Source of the DNA: Gryllotalpicola daejeonensis | Lineage (GTDB): Bacteria > Actinomycetota > Actinomycetes > Actinomycetales > Microbacteriaceae | Direction: 5' to 3' | Assembly: GCF_039538145.1 (NCBI RefSeq) | Contig: NZ_BAABBV010000002.1 | Span: 558,001-622,000, forward strand | DNA: 64,000 nucleotides | Part shown: piece by piece, positions 40,963 to 49,687 of the stretch | How positions within the stretch are numbered: position 1 is the stretch's first letter | Layout of the letters: each line of letters begins with the position of its first letter | Notes under the pieces: generated by a model | Database searches by the model: none | Told to the model about the DNA's origin: nothing | The model's input: only the letters and a program-made list of their open reading frames with translations | Made by a program: the position numbers and the translations under genes

Positions 40963-41838
40963 ATGTCCGAGCTCTTCGTCGCCACCGAACTGTCGTCGCA
41001 ACCGCAGACGTGGCGCACCGCCGCCGCGGCCCTGCCCGATGTGGTGCAGCACCTTCCCCAGCCCGGCGAGCGCGTCGCCGTCGTGGGCTGCGGCACGAGC
41101 TGGTTCATCGCGATGAGCTACGCCGTGGCCCGCGAGCGTGCGGGCCACGGCGTCACCGACGCCTTCGCCGGCTCCGAGTACCCGGCCACGCGCGAGTACG
41201 ACCGTGTCGTTGCGATCTCGCGCTCCGGCACCACCACCGAGATCATCGACGTGCTCTCGCAGGTCGCCGGTCGCACGGTGCTGATCACCGGTGTTCCCGG
41301 CTCGCCCGCGACCGAGGTCGCCGACGAGGTCGTCGAGCTCCCCTTCGCCGACGAGCAGTCCGTCGTGCAGACGCGGTTCGCCACGACGACGCTGGCGCTG
41401 CTGCGGGCATCCCTCGGCGACGACATCGAGGCGCTCGCATCGCAGGCCGAGCTCGCCCTCGCCGTCCCGGTCGACGCGCTGCTCGACGCGGAGCAGGTGA
41501 GCTTCGTCGGCACCGGCCCGGCCGTCGGTCTCGCCTTCGAGGCGGCGCTCAAGACCCGTGAGGCCGCTCAGTTCTGGGCAGAGTCGTACCCCGCGATGGA
41601 CTATCGCCACGGCCCGATCGCGATCGCACAGCCCGGCCGACTGGTGTGGGCGCTCGGCGACTTCCCCGAGGGCCTCGACGCCGATGTGGCCGCGACGGGA
41701 GCGACGTTCGTGCACCACGACCTCGACCCTCTGGCGGCACTCATCGTCGCTCAGCGCTTCGCCATCGGCGTGGCGCTGCGACGCGGGCTCGACCCCGACC
41801 ACCCTCGTTCGCTCACGCGCTCCGTCATCCTGCGGTGA
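40963..41838 (+). CDS. SIS-domain sugar isomerase/deaminase (AgaS-like)
   Basis: This 291-residue protein has two SIS folds. The first has the sugar-phosphate motif VAVVGCGTSWFIAMSYAVAR and VAISRSGTTTEIIDVLSQV. The second contains FVGTGPAVGLAFEAALKTRE and a late Glu/His/Asp segment (SYPAMDYRHGPIAI), like AgaS and GlmS isomerase domains. It probably converts an aminosugar 6-phosphate (galactosamine-6-phosphate) to a ketose phosphate with loss of ammonia. It is first in a four-gene operon; the ATG has GGAAGGG upstream. The stop overlaps the next start (GTGA). Confidence 0.82.
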   Translation: MSELFVATELSSQPQTWRTAAAALPDVVQHLPQPGERVAVVGCGTSWFIAMSYAVARERAGHGVTDAFAGSEYPATREYDRVVAISRSGTTTEIIDVLSQVAGRTVLITGVPGSPATEVADEVVELPFADEQSVVQTRFATTTLALLRASLGDDIEALASQAELALAVPVDALLDAEQVSFVGTGPAVGLAFEAALKTREAAQFWAESYPAMDYRHGPIAIAQPGRLVWALGDFPEGLDADVAATGATFVHHDLDPLAALIVAQRFAIGVALRRGLDPDHPRSLTRSVILR

Positions 41839-42743
41839 GTCTGCCCCGCGCCGTCCTCGGCATCGATGTCGGCGGCACCACGATCAAGCTGCGGCTCGAG
41901 ACCCGCAGTGGCGAGCTGCTCGACGCCCGGCGCGCGCCGACACCGCAGGGCGACGCCGAGGCGCTGCGTCTCGCCGAGCTGGTGGCCGAGCTCGCGGCGG
42001 ATGCCGCCCAGAAGGGCGAGCTCGACGCGATCGGCCTCGTCGTGCCCGGAATCGTCGACGCAGTGACGGGGCGCTCGGTGCTCGCAGTGAATCTCGGCTG
42101 GCGCGATGTGCCGGTCGTCGAGCTGACCCGCGCGGCGCTGACGCGACGCGGCATCCACGCCCCGCTCGCCTTCGGACAGGACGTGCGCGCCGGCGCGCTG
42201 GCCGAGGCCACGAGCGGCGCCGCGCGCGACGTCGCGGGGCCCGTCGTCTTCCTGCCGATCGGCACCGGCATCGCCGCCGCGGTCGTCGCGAACGGCGACG
42301 TGCAGTTCCCCGATGGCTGGGCGGGCGAGGTCGGGCAGTTGAGGCTGACGGATGCCCGATTCGGCGGTCGCCGCCTCGAAGAGGTCGCCTCGGCCGCGGC
42401 CGTCGCGGCCGCTGCCGGCACCCCGGACGCCCGGACGGCCGTCGACCGCGCCGCCGCCGGCGACCCGCGCGCCAGCGCCGCGCTCGATGACGCCGTCGTC
42501 GCTCTCGCTGAGGCCGCCGCATGGTACGTCGCGGTCCTCGGATGCTCGCGCATCGTTCTCGGCGGGGGCCTCACGGAAGCCGGAGAGGTGCTGCTGGCTC
42601 CGCTGCGCTCCGCGGTCTCGGCCCGGACCGATGGCTTCCCGCCCGTCGAGCTCGTCCGCGCGGTCCACGGTGACGAAGCGGGCGCGATCGGCGCCGCGGT
42701 GCTCGCCCGCCGCACCGCGACGGCCGGTGAGGCCGCACGATGA
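41835..42743 (+). CDS. ROK-family sugar kinase
   Basis: This 302-residue kinase has the ATP-phosphate motif VLGIDVGGTTIKLRLE, the sugar-binding IGLVVPGIVDAVTG, and LPIGTGIAAAVVANGDV. The zinc-binding cysteine cluster of typical ROK kinases is absent and the usual GEIGH motif reads GEVGQ, so substrate choice may differ from glucokinase. It probably phosphorylates the released aminosugar at C6. The GTG start overlaps the SIS stop; its own stop overlaps the PfkB start (ATGA at 42740). Confidence 0.8.
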   Translation: MSLPRAVLGIDVGGTTIKLRLETRSGELLDARRAPTPQGDAEALRLAELVAELAADAAQKGELDAIGLVVPGIVDAVTGRSVLAVNLGWRDVPVVELTRAALTRRGIHAPLAFGQDVRAGALAEATSGAARDVAGPVVFLPIGTGIAAAVVANGDVQFPDGWAGEVGQLRLTDARFGGRRLEEVASAAAVAAAAGTPDARTAVDRAAAGDPRASAALDDAVVALAEAAAWYVAVLGCSRIVLGGGLTEAGEVLLAPLRSAVSARTDGFPPVELVRAVHGDEAGAIGAAVLARRTATAGEAAR

Positions 42744-43663
42744 GCATCGTCGTCGTCACGCCGAACCCCGCCATCGACGTCACCTACCGCGTCGACCGGC
42801 AGACCATCGGCACCACGCAGCGCGTGCGCGAAGTGCGGCGGATGCCGGGCGGCAAAGGGCTCAACGTCGCACGGGTGCTCGAAGACATCGGCAGCCCGAC
42901 CGTCTCGGTGCTGCCGCTCGGCGGCGCAGCGGGCTCGTGGGTGCAGCAGCGCCTCGACGCGCTCGGACTCGCGGCGCGCATCGTGCCGATCGCCGACGAA
43001 ACCCGCTCGACGGTCACGGTCGTCGATGACATCGACCACCCGACGATGTTCGGTGAGCCCGGGCCGCACGTCACCCCGGCCGAGTGGCAGCAGCTGACCG
43101 ATGTCATCTCAGCCACGGCGGCGAGCGCAGCGCTCGTCGTGATCTCAGGCTCACTGCCGCCGGCCGCGAGCCCCGAGCTCGTCGCCGGCTGGGTGGAGAA
43201 GGCGCGGCTCAGCGGGGCGCGCACCATCGTCGATGTGTCGGGGCCGGCTCTGCTGGCGGCGGCCGCCGCGCAGGCATCCGTCGTCAAGCCGAATCGTGAC
43301 GAACTGCTCGACGCGACGGGCGCGAGCAGCGAGGCCGAAGGCGCGCGAGCGCTGCTCGCGCGCGGCGCAGGCGCCGTCGTCGTGTCACGCGGGTCAGCGG
43401 GGATCTGCGCCTATCTGCCCGACGGCCGACTCGAGCTCGCTGCCGTTCCCGGCGTCACGGGCAACCCCACGGGTGCCGGGGATGCCGCGACGGCGGGCCT
43501 TGCGCTCGCACTGTCAACCGACCTCGGCATCGACGAGGCCCTGCGCCAGGCGAACGCGCTCGGCGCGGCGGCCGTGCTGCGCCCCGTCGCCGGCGAGATC
43601 CATCTCGCCGCGTACCAGCGCTTCCTCACCGAACTGCCCCTGCCTGCGAAGGAGAACCCATGA
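42740..43663 (+). CDS. PfkB-family tagatose-6-phosphate / fructose-1-phosphate kinase
   Basis: This 307-residue kinase of the LacC/FruK branch has TPNPAIDVTYRVDRQTIGTT at the start, the first PfkB motif MPGGKGLNVARVLEDIG, and the C-terminal GNPTGAGDAATAGLALAL with the catalytic aspartate. It phosphorylates a ketohexose phosphate to the bisphosphate. The company of an SIS isomerase and a class II aldolase favours tagatose-6-phosphate as substrate. It overlaps both neighbours by 4 nt. Confidence 0.87.
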   Translation: MSIVVVTPNPAIDVTYRVDRQTIGTTQRVREVRRMPGGKGLNVARVLEDIGSPTVSVLPLGGAAGSWVQQRLDALGLAARIVPIADETRSTVTVVDDIDHPTMFGEPGPHVTPAEWQQLTDVISATAASAALVVISGSLPPAASPELVAGWVEKARLSGARTIVDVSGPALLAAAAAQASVVKPNRDELLDATGASSEAEGARALLARGAGAVVVSRGSAGICAYLPDGRLELAAVPGVTGNPTGAGDAATAGLALALSTDLGIDEALRQANALGAAAVLRPVAGEIHLAAYQRFLTELPLPAKENP

Positions 43664-44493
43664 CGCGCGTTGGAATCCGAGACACCGTCGAGGCGGCGCG
43701 TTCCAGGGGCGCCGCGGTCGGCGCCTACAACGTCGTGCTGCTCGAGCACGCGGAGGCGATCGTCGCCGGGGCCGAGCGCGCCGGTGCACCCGTCATTCTC
43801 CAGATCAGCGAGAACTGCGTGCGCTACCACGGTGCGCTGGCCCCGATCACGCTCGCGACGATCGCGATCGCCCGGGCCGCGTCGGTGCCTGCGTTCGTGC
43901 ACCTCGATCACATCGAGAGCGCCGAGCTGGTCTTCGAAGGGCTCGAACTCGGCATCGACAGCCTCATGTTCGACGCCTCCCGACTCGACTACGCGGACAA
44001 CGTCAGCGCGACCCGCGGCATCGTCGAACGCGCGCACGCGCGCGGCGTGGTCGTCGAGGCGGAGCTCGGCGAGGTCGGCGGGAAGGACGGCGTGCACGCG
44101 CCCGGTGCCCGCACGGACCCGGGAGAGGCGGCCGCGTTCGTGCAGGCCACGGGCGTCGACCTGCTCGCGGTCGCGGTCGGCACCTCGCACGCGATGCAGG
44201 AGCGCACCGGCCACGTCGACCGCGAGCTGATCGCCGCGCTGCGAGCGGCCGTGCCGGTTCCGCTCGTGCTGCACGGCTCGTCAGGTCTCGATGACAGCGA
44301 GCTGTCGGGCGCCGTCGCGGCCGGCATGGCCAAGATCAACATCTCGACGCACCTGAACGGGCTGTTCACGGGCCAGGTGCGCCGCGTGCTCGACGGCGGC
44401 CCGGCGGTGACCGACCCCCGCACGTACGTGGCGCCCGCACGCGAGGCGGTCGCGGCCGAGGTCGCGCGCCTCACCGCGCTGCTCGCGGCGTGA
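43660..44493 (+). CDS. Class II tagatose/fructose-bisphosphate aldolase (GatY/KbaY-like)
   Basis: This 277-residue zinc aldolase has the motifs VGAYNVVLLEHAEAIVAGAE, the zinc site and catalytic Asp in VPAFVHLDHIESAELVFE, VVVEAELGEVGGKDG, the zinc histidine in VLHGSSGL, and the phosphate loop KINISTHLN. It cleaves a ketohexose 1,6-bisphosphate to dihydroxyacetone phosphate and glyceraldehyde 3-phosphate. It ends the SIS operon, 3 nt from the convergent stop of the DUF4434 gene. Confidence 0.86.
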   Translation: MTRVGIRDTVEAARSRGAAVGAYNVVLLEHAEAIVAGAERAGAPVILQISENCVRYHGALAPITLATIAIARAASVPAFVHLDHIESAELVFEGLELGIDSLMFDASRLDYADNVSATRGIVERAHARGVVVEAELGEVGGKDGVHAPGARTDPGEAAAFVQATGVDLLAVAVGTSHAMQERTGHVDRELIAALRAAVPVPLVLHGSSGLDDSELSGAVAAGMAKINISTHLNGLFTGQVRRVLDGGPAVTDPRTYVAPAREAVAAEVARLTALLAA

Positions 44494-44496
44494 CTG

Positions 44497-45618
44497 CTAC
44501 TTGAGCCCGAGGTACGCCTTGTAGGCCTTGTAGTTCGCCGTCATCGCCGCACCCTGGGCGACCGTCGCGTCGGGGTCCATGTAGGAGGTGAACTCCCACT
44601 CGGTCAGCGGCACGCCGGCGCCGCCGAGCGCCTTGAGGTACGGCTGCATCTTGCTCACGGGCACCGCCCCGTTGCCGTCACTCACCGGCGTGTAGACGGC
44701 AGCCCAGAGCTGCATGCGGCCGGCATCCGTCAGCTTCTTCGCCGCTTGGAAAGCCGCGACCTCCTGCGCGGGCGTCCACGCGGTCATCTCGAAGCCGTCC
44801 TGCAGGTCGAGCACGTCGACGTGGGATGCCGCGATCAGCGGCGCGAGCTCAGAGACGAACTGCTGCGCGGTCAGACCCGCCGAGATCGCGGTCGGCATCG
44901 ACGGCGACACCATGACCGGCTTGCGGCCGTCGTGCGCGTGCAGGTAGTCGCTGACCGCGCCGAGGTACTTCCCGAACTGGGTCGCGCGCGCCGAGGTCGC
45001 GACGTTCACCTGAGCCGGCTCCGTCGGGATGTACCAGCCGGAGATCGACGAGCCGTACTTGGCGTAGAGGTCGTCGGCCACCTTCTCCTGCGTGGTGGTG
45101 AACGCGTTCAGCCAGGTCTGATTCGTGAAGCGGCTCATGTTGTTGACCGAGTCCGGCGCGACCGCGAGCCCGAGCCACACGTGCATGCCGGCCTTCTTCG
45201 CCGCCGCCACGATCTGCGGCACGGCGTCGTTCCACTGCGGGAACCCGAGCGACTTCGCTGCCGGGTAGGCGGCATCCTTCGCGTCGTAGTGCACCGACCA
45301 CTCGATGATGACGTCGGTGTCGCCCGCCGCCTTCTGGGCGGCCATGGCGGTGGCGATCTGCGCGGCGTCGTTGTAGCCGTCGATGAAATACGGCGACCAG
45401 AACGCGGCGCGGAAGCCCGGCGCCGCCGTCTTCATGGTCGACAGGGCGGGCACGGCGGCACGCGTCGCGACCGTCGAGGCGGTTGCGGTTGCAGGCGCAG
45501 TCGCAGTCGCAGTTGCGGTGGCCGCGGCAGCCGCAGGGTGCGCGGCCAGGCCCGTCAGAAGGGCGGCGGTCGCGGCGATGACGCCGGCGATGCCGCGTGC
45601 AGGCAGAGTGATGCTCAT
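44497..45618 (-). CDS. Secreted DUF4434 glycoside-hydrolase-like protein
   Basis: This 373-residue exported protein has a Sec signal followed by a low-complexity Ala/Thr stretch (about 30-50). A DUF4434-type TIM barrel then covers about 60-373. Motifs are FRAAFWSPYFIDGYNDAAQI, TDVIIEWSVHYDAKDAAYP, GMHVWLGLAVAPDSVNN, and SISGWYIPTEPAQVNVA with a likely catalytic glutamate. Family members are considered extracellular glycosidases with few characterised substrates. Its position at the end of the aldolase operon, convergent, suggests it acts on the same polymer as the spherulin-4 protein. Its 263-bp upstream region holds nothing else I can name. Confidence 0.75.
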   Translation of the reverse strand: MSITLPARGIAGVIAATAALLTGLAAHPAAAAATATATATAPATATASTVATRAAVPALSTMKTAAPGFRAAFWSPYFIDGYNDAAQIATAMAAQKAAGDTDVIIEWSVHYDAKDAAYPAAKSLGFPQWNDAVPQIVAAAKKAGMHVWLGLAVAPDSVNNMSRFTNQTWLNAFTTTQEKVADDLYAKYGSSISGWYIPTEPAQVNVATSARATQFGKYLGAVSDYLHAHDGRKPVMVSPSMPTAISAGLTAQQFVSELAPLIAASHVDVLDLQDGFEMTAWTPAQEVAAFQAAKKLTDAGRMQLWAAVYTPVSDGNGAVPVSKMQPYLKALGGAGVPLTEWEFTSYMDPDATVAQGAAMTANYKAYKAYLGLK

Positions 45619-45881
45619 GGACGAATACCCCCGTATCGAGTCCGACACTGGGTGGATTCGTCGCGCACAGACATGACGGCACTGTCGACCGAAGTCGACC
45701 GCCGCGTCAATGCGTTGACTCACCGCGCGATGCGTGAGGCGCAGCTATTCGGGTTCTGCCACCTCGGGTGGCATCGCCGCCAGCGCCTGCGACCAGCCGT
45801 GGCCGCGGATCACCACGTTAGGCGGTCACGTCTGACGTGAAACTGAGAGATCGTCTGAATAAAAGCTGAGAGCACCCCCTC

Positions 45882-47069
45882 CTAGGCGACCGCGGCGAAG
45901 TCGGCCGCGAGGGCCAGCGGGTGAAAATCCCGCACCCGCGACCCCACGCCGAAGTGGGCGGCGATCGCCGCGACGACGCGCGCGGTCGCGTGGCCGTCGC
46001 CGTACGGGCTGACCGCGGCGGCCATCTCCGCATAGGCGAGCCGGTCGTCGAGCAGTCGATCGAGGTGCGAGCGGATGCATGACCTGTCGGTGCCCACGAG
46101 GATCGCGGCCCCCGCCTCGATCGCCTCGGGTCGCTCCGTCGTGTCGCGGGTCACGAGCACGGGCTTGCCGAGCGCGGGCGCCTCTTCCTGCACGCCGCCC
46201 GAGTCGGTGACGACGATGTGGGCGGCGTTCAGCAGAGCGCAGAACTCCGGGTAGTCCTGGGGCTCGATCAGCAGAGCGTCCTGCCGGTTTCCGAGCACGG
46301 GCAGCAGCGCCTCGCGCACTGTGGGGTTGGGGTGCATGGGCAACACCACCGTGATATCGTCGTGTGTGTCGAGCACATCGGCGAGCGCTGCGGCGGTGTT
46401 GCCCAGCCCCTGCCCCCAGGACTCGCGACGGTGAGCCGTCACGAGGACTATGCGCCGCCCGGCCTCGACCGCGGTCGCGACCGACGGCGAGAGCCGCCCG
46501 GACGCCCGATCGATGGTCTCGAACAGCGCGTCGATGACCGTGTTGCCGGTGACGGCGATCGCCGACTCCGGCACGTTCTCGGCCAGAAGATTTCCGCGGG
46601 CGCTCGCCGTCGGCGCGAGGTGCAGCGCGGCGAGCTGGCCGGCGATGCGCCGGTTGCCCTCCTCGGGGAACGGCGACATCAGGTCCCCCGAGCGCAGCCC
46701 GGCTTCGAGGTGCATGACCGGGATGCCCTGGTAGTAGGCCGCGAGCGCCGCGAGCGCCGACGACGAGGTGTCGCCGTGCATGAGCACGGCGTCCGGCCGG
46801 CGCTCTTCGAACAGGGCGAGCAGCCCCGCGAACATGCGCGAGGTGAGCTCTGCGAAGGACTGGCCAGGTCGAAGCATCCCCAGATCGCAGTCGACGTCGA
46901 CCCCGAAGAACCGATTCATGCGGTCGAGGATGTCGCCGTGCTGGCCGGTGACCGCGACGGTGGTCTCGAAGCGGCGGTCGGCGCGCAGGGCGCGGATGAC
47001 CGGGGCGAGCTTGATGGCCTCTGGGCGCGTGCCGTAGACGGCCATGATGTGCGGGGTCTGCTTAGACAT
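45882..47069 (-). CDS. wecB: UDP-N-acetylglucosamine 2-epimerase (non-hydrolysing)
   Basis: This 395-residue enzyme has all WecB landmarks: VYGTRPEAIKLAPVIRAL, LMHGDTSSSALAALAAYY, VMHLEAGLRSGDLMSPFPEE, VLVTAHRRESWGQGL, VLPMHPNPTVREAL and VVTDSGGVQEEAP. It interconverts UDP-GlcNAc and UDP-ManNAc. It is the last gene of the choice-of-anchor/exosortase operon and overlaps the membrane-protein gene by 8 nt. In this context it probably supplies UDP-ManNAc to the GT2 synthase for a surface glycan. Confidence 0.9.
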   Translation of the reverse strand: MSKQTPHIMAVYGTRPEAIKLAPVIRALRADRRFETTVAVTGQHGDILDRMNRFFGVDVDCDLGMLRPGQSFAELTSRMFAGLLALFEERRPDAVLMHGDTSSSALAALAAYYQGIPVMHLEAGLRSGDLMSPFPEEGNRRIAGQLAALHLAPTASARGNLLAENVPESAIAVTGNTVIDALFETIDRASGRLSPSVATAVEAGRRIVLVTAHRRESWGQGLGNTAAALADVLDTHDDITVVLPMHPNPTVREALLPVLGNRQDALLIEPQDYPEFCALLNAAHIVVTDSGGVQEEAPALGKPVLVTRDTTERPEAIEAGAAILVGTDRSCIRSHLDRLLDDRLAYAEMAAAVSPYGDGHATARVVAAIAAHFGVGSRVRDFHPLALAADFAAVA

Positions 47070-47721
47070 GGTGCTTCCTGGAGTGCTGAGTGGTGGTCGC
47101 GAGCTCGACGATGAGCACGGCGATGGTCGGAATGAGGAAGAGGGTGACCCAGGCGACGACGTCCGGGCCCGGGGCGGTGCCGGTGACGACGGTCTGCCAG
47201 AAGCGCACCGCAGCGGCGGCGATGACGATCAGCACGACGCCCGAGGCGACGCGGCTGCCGAGGCCGATGCGACGGCGCACGAGCACCGAGGTCGCGAGCA
47301 CGATGGCGGCGAGGTGCACGAGTGCGATCAGCACCGGGACGGCGGCGAAGGCCGGCCCGACCCACGCGGTGTCTGCCGCGACAGCGGCGAGCGCACCGTC
47401 GACGGCCGAGACGGGGTCGGTCGACACGGCGCCCGTCGCCCCCGCCCCGGATCGAGCGGCGGCGCTCGCGCCTGTCGCGGCGGCGCCGGCCGCCCCGCTC
47501 ACCGCGGCGAACATCACCACGACGGTCGTGGCGAACCCCATGAAGAGCAGCGAGGCGGCGCCCCAGACGAGCTCGAGCACCGGCCGGGCGAGGTGCGCGA
47601 CCCCGGCGACGACGTGCCAGACGGTCAGGGGGTTCGCCCGGCGCCGACGCGGGCGGGGGGACCGCGCATGCGCCGGCGCCGGGCGCGAAGTGGAGGCGAC
47701 GCCGACGGTGATGCCCGTCAT
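47062..47721 (-). CDS. Membrane protein of the exosortase operon
   Basis: This 219-residue protein has four hydrophobic segments (about residues 38-70, 115-140, 150-175, 185-210) separated by an Ala/Gly/Thr-rich external loop. It has a basic N-terminus (ARSPRPRRRRANPLTVW) and ends in basic residues (TTQHSRKHHV). I do not recognise a family. The ATG overlaps the exosortase stop (ATGA at 47718-47721) and its end overlaps WecB by 8 nt, so it is clearly part of the operon. It may be a small polymerase or transport accessory. Confidence 0.7.
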   Translation of the reverse strand: MTGITVGVASTSRPAPAHARSPRPRRRRANPLTVWHVVAGVAHLARPVLELVWGAASLLFMGFATTVVVMFAAVSGAAGAAATGASAAARSGAGATGAVSTDPVSAVDGALAAVAADTAWVGPAFAAVPVLIALVHLAAIVLATSVLVRRRIGLGSRVASGVVLIVIAAAAVRFWQTVVTGTAPGPDVVAWVTLFLIPTIAVLIVELATTTQHSRKHHV

Positions 47722-48272
47722 GAGTGCCGTCCACGCTTGGGGGCGCGGCGCGTCGTGGCGACGCGCAGCAGCAGGATGAAGGCCGCGATGAAGCCCGCGA
47801 TCACGAGCAGCGAGCCGAGATAGCGGTGCACGAGCTCGAATCCGTCATTACCCCAGCCCTGCATCGCGAAGGCGGCGAAGCCGTAGCGCAGCAGGTTGCA
47901 GACCGTGACGATGCCGACGCCGACGGCCAGGCCGATGAGCACGCGGCCGAGCGCGAGTGGGCGCACGAGCAGCAGCACGCCGGCGATGGCGAGCAGCGGC
48001 GTGACGAGGATCACGGTCGAGCACAGCGTCGTGATCTGGAAGCCGGTCACCTGGTCGGTGCCGAGGCCGAACCAGACGATCGAGCCGGCCGGCGCGGTGC
48101 CGCCGTGCACCATCGGGTTCATCAGCACTGCGGCGACCCGCGCCTCGATCTCGCGGAATTGCTGCTGGAGTCCCAGCAGAACGGCGGCGAGCGCGAGCAG
48201 GGCGAGAGCGATGAGAACGGATGCTGCGCGGCCCGCGGCACGCACGGGGCGGTTCAGGGCGACGGTGCTCAT
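47718..48272 (-). CDS. Exosortase/archaeosortase-family membrane transpeptidase
   Basis: This 184-residue membrane protein has the exosortase catalytic triad in order: Cys84 in FQITTLCSTVILVTPLL, Arg129 in VTVCNLLRYGF, and His149 in FELVHRYLGSLLVIAG. About five membrane segments surround these. It is short compared with EpsH-type exosortases but in the size range of Gram-positive types. Exosortases cut C-terminal sorting signals and attach proteins to a glycan or lipid. The neighbours (a GT2 synthase and signal-bearing proteins) fit this. Start and stop both overlap adjacent genes (ATGA). Confidence 0.82.
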   Translation of the reverse strand: MSTVALNRPVRAAGRAASVLIALALLALAAVLLGLQQQFREIEARVAAVLMNPMVHGGTAPAGSIVWFGLGTDQVTGFQITTLCSTVILVTPLLAIAGVLLLVRPLALGRVLIGLAVGVGIVTVCNLLRYGFAAFAMQGWGNDGFELVHRYLGSLLVIAGFIAAFILLLRVATTRRAPKRGRHS

Positions 48273-49687
48273 CGGACCACCTCCAGCTGAGGTGCCGCGA
48301 CCGGGATCGTCTCTGCGGCTGGCGCCGCGGCAGCGCCGGTCTGGTCCGCGGCTGGCGCCGCATACTCCGCGATGCGCTTCGTCTTCGACCAGCCGTTGCG
48401 GCCCAGCACGAGGCGCACGAAGGCGCGGATCACCACGACGTAGCTCTGGTACATGTACAGCCAGTAGCCGAGGGCCCAGCCGAGCGCGGTGAGGATCGAA
48501 CCGCGCCGCTCGTCGCGCTTCCAATAGATCAGGGCCCAGAGCGCGAAGGGCAGCACCCCGGTGAGCACCATGAGCGGTACGACCCAGACGGTGGCCGCAA
48601 GCCAGGCGTCGATGCCGCCGGGGGCCACTGCGCCCTGCGCCGCCGAGATCAGGAAGACGAGCGGCCAGAGGATCGTTCCGGCGAGCTGCAGGAACGGCAT
48701 GAGCATGAAGTACGCCGCCTCGATCGCCCCGGCGTTCGTGAAGTTGCGCGAGAAGAAGATCTGGCCGAGGTACTTGGTGCACTGCATGCCGCCCTGGCAC
48801 CACCTGGTGCGCTGGGTGAGCAGTTTGCCGGTGAAGGGCAGCGCCTCCTGCGCGACGTGGGTGTCGTGCAGGTACACGTTGCGATAGCCGGCGAGCATGA
48901 CGTGGATGCCGAGCTCGTAGTCCTCGAGCAGCGAGCCGTGCCACGGCGTGGCAGCGGCGCCGGCGATGGCGTCGAGCGTGGCGAGGCGCGTGAACTGGCC
49001 GTTGCCGCCGAGGCCGACGGAAAGGGTGTGGCCGCGCAGGCACTGCATCGCGGCGATGGTGGTGCGGAACTCGATGTCCTGCATGCGCACCAGGTAGTGG
49101 CCCCACCACTGACGCAGCCCGCGCGCGCCGGGGATGGGCCTGTCCTCGTTGCGGTTCGACATCCACACCGCGGCCTGCGCCGCGCCCGTGGTCGGGTCGC
49201 CGAAAGCGCGCTGCCCGGCCGCCTGGTGCAGCGCGTTCGGTGCGAGCTGTCCGTCGGCGTCCACCACGATGATGACCGTGTGGTCGCGGTCCGCGTCGGA
49301 GGGAAGCCAGCTGTTCAGAGCGCGGTATGCCGCGTTGAGCGCTGCGCCCTTCCCCTGGCGCGCGTCGGGCAGGCGCCGGGCGACCAGGTGGATGCGTGCG
49401 TCGGTGCTCGCGCGGCGCGAGACGAGCTCGGCCGTGGCATCCGTCGAGTGGTCATCGACGATCCAGACGTGCGCGAGCGGGAAGTCCGCGACCAGGCGGT
49501 CGAGGGTGTCCTCGATGACCGTCTCTTCGTCGCGGCACGGCACGAACACGTGCCAGGCGAACTGCGCCGGGTCCCCATCCGCGTCCTGCTTCCTGCGCAG
49601 GAACGGCACGAGGATCATGCAGACGTAGCTCAGGAAGATGACCAGCATCACGAAGGCCAGCGCCTGCAGCGACTCGCTCGCGGTCAT
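48269..49687 (-). CDS. Family 2 glycosyltransferase (processive synthase type)
   Basis: This 472-residue membrane GT2 has an N-terminal segment (residues 9-30) and a GT-A domain with VWIVDDHSTDATAELVSR and the DXD-type IIVVDADGQLAP. The acceptor motif SLLEDYELGIHVMLAGY and the processivity motif LLTQRTRWCQGG (QxxRW) follow, then four C-terminal membrane segments. This is the plan of hyaluronan/cellulose-synthase-like enzymes that both polymerise and extrude. With WecB and an exosortase in the operon, it probably builds a surface glycan, perhaps using UDP-ManNAc. The gene overlaps both neighbours by 4 nt. Confidence 0.88.
   Translation of the reverse strand: MTASESLQALAFVMLVIFLSYVCMILVPFLRRKQDADGDPAQFAWHVFVPCRDEETVIEDTLDRLVADFPLAHVWIVDDHSTDATAELVSRRASTDARIHLVARRLPDARQGKGAALNAAYRALNSWLPSDADRDHTVIIVVDADGQLAPNALHQAAGQRAFGDPTTGAAQAAVWMSNRNEDRPIPGARGLRQWWGHYLVRMQDIEFRTTIAAMQCLRGHTLSVGLGGNGQFTRLATLDAIAGAAATPWHGSLLEDYELGIHVMLAGYRNVYLHDTHVAQEALPFTGKLLTQRTRWCQGGMQCTKYLGQIFFSRNFTNAGAIEAAYFMLMPFLQLAGTILWPLVFLISAAQGAVAPGGIDAWLAATVWVVPLMVLTGVLPFALWALIYWKRDERRGSILTALGWALGYWLYMYQSYVVVIRAFVRLVLGRNGWSKTKRIAEYAAPAADQTGAAAAPAAETIPVAAPQLEVVR

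Noticed and set aside
45482..45535. Repetitive GCAGTCGCAGTTGC stretch as a DNA repeat element
   Set aside because: It encodes the Ala/Thr low-complexity linker of the DUF4434 protein in frame.
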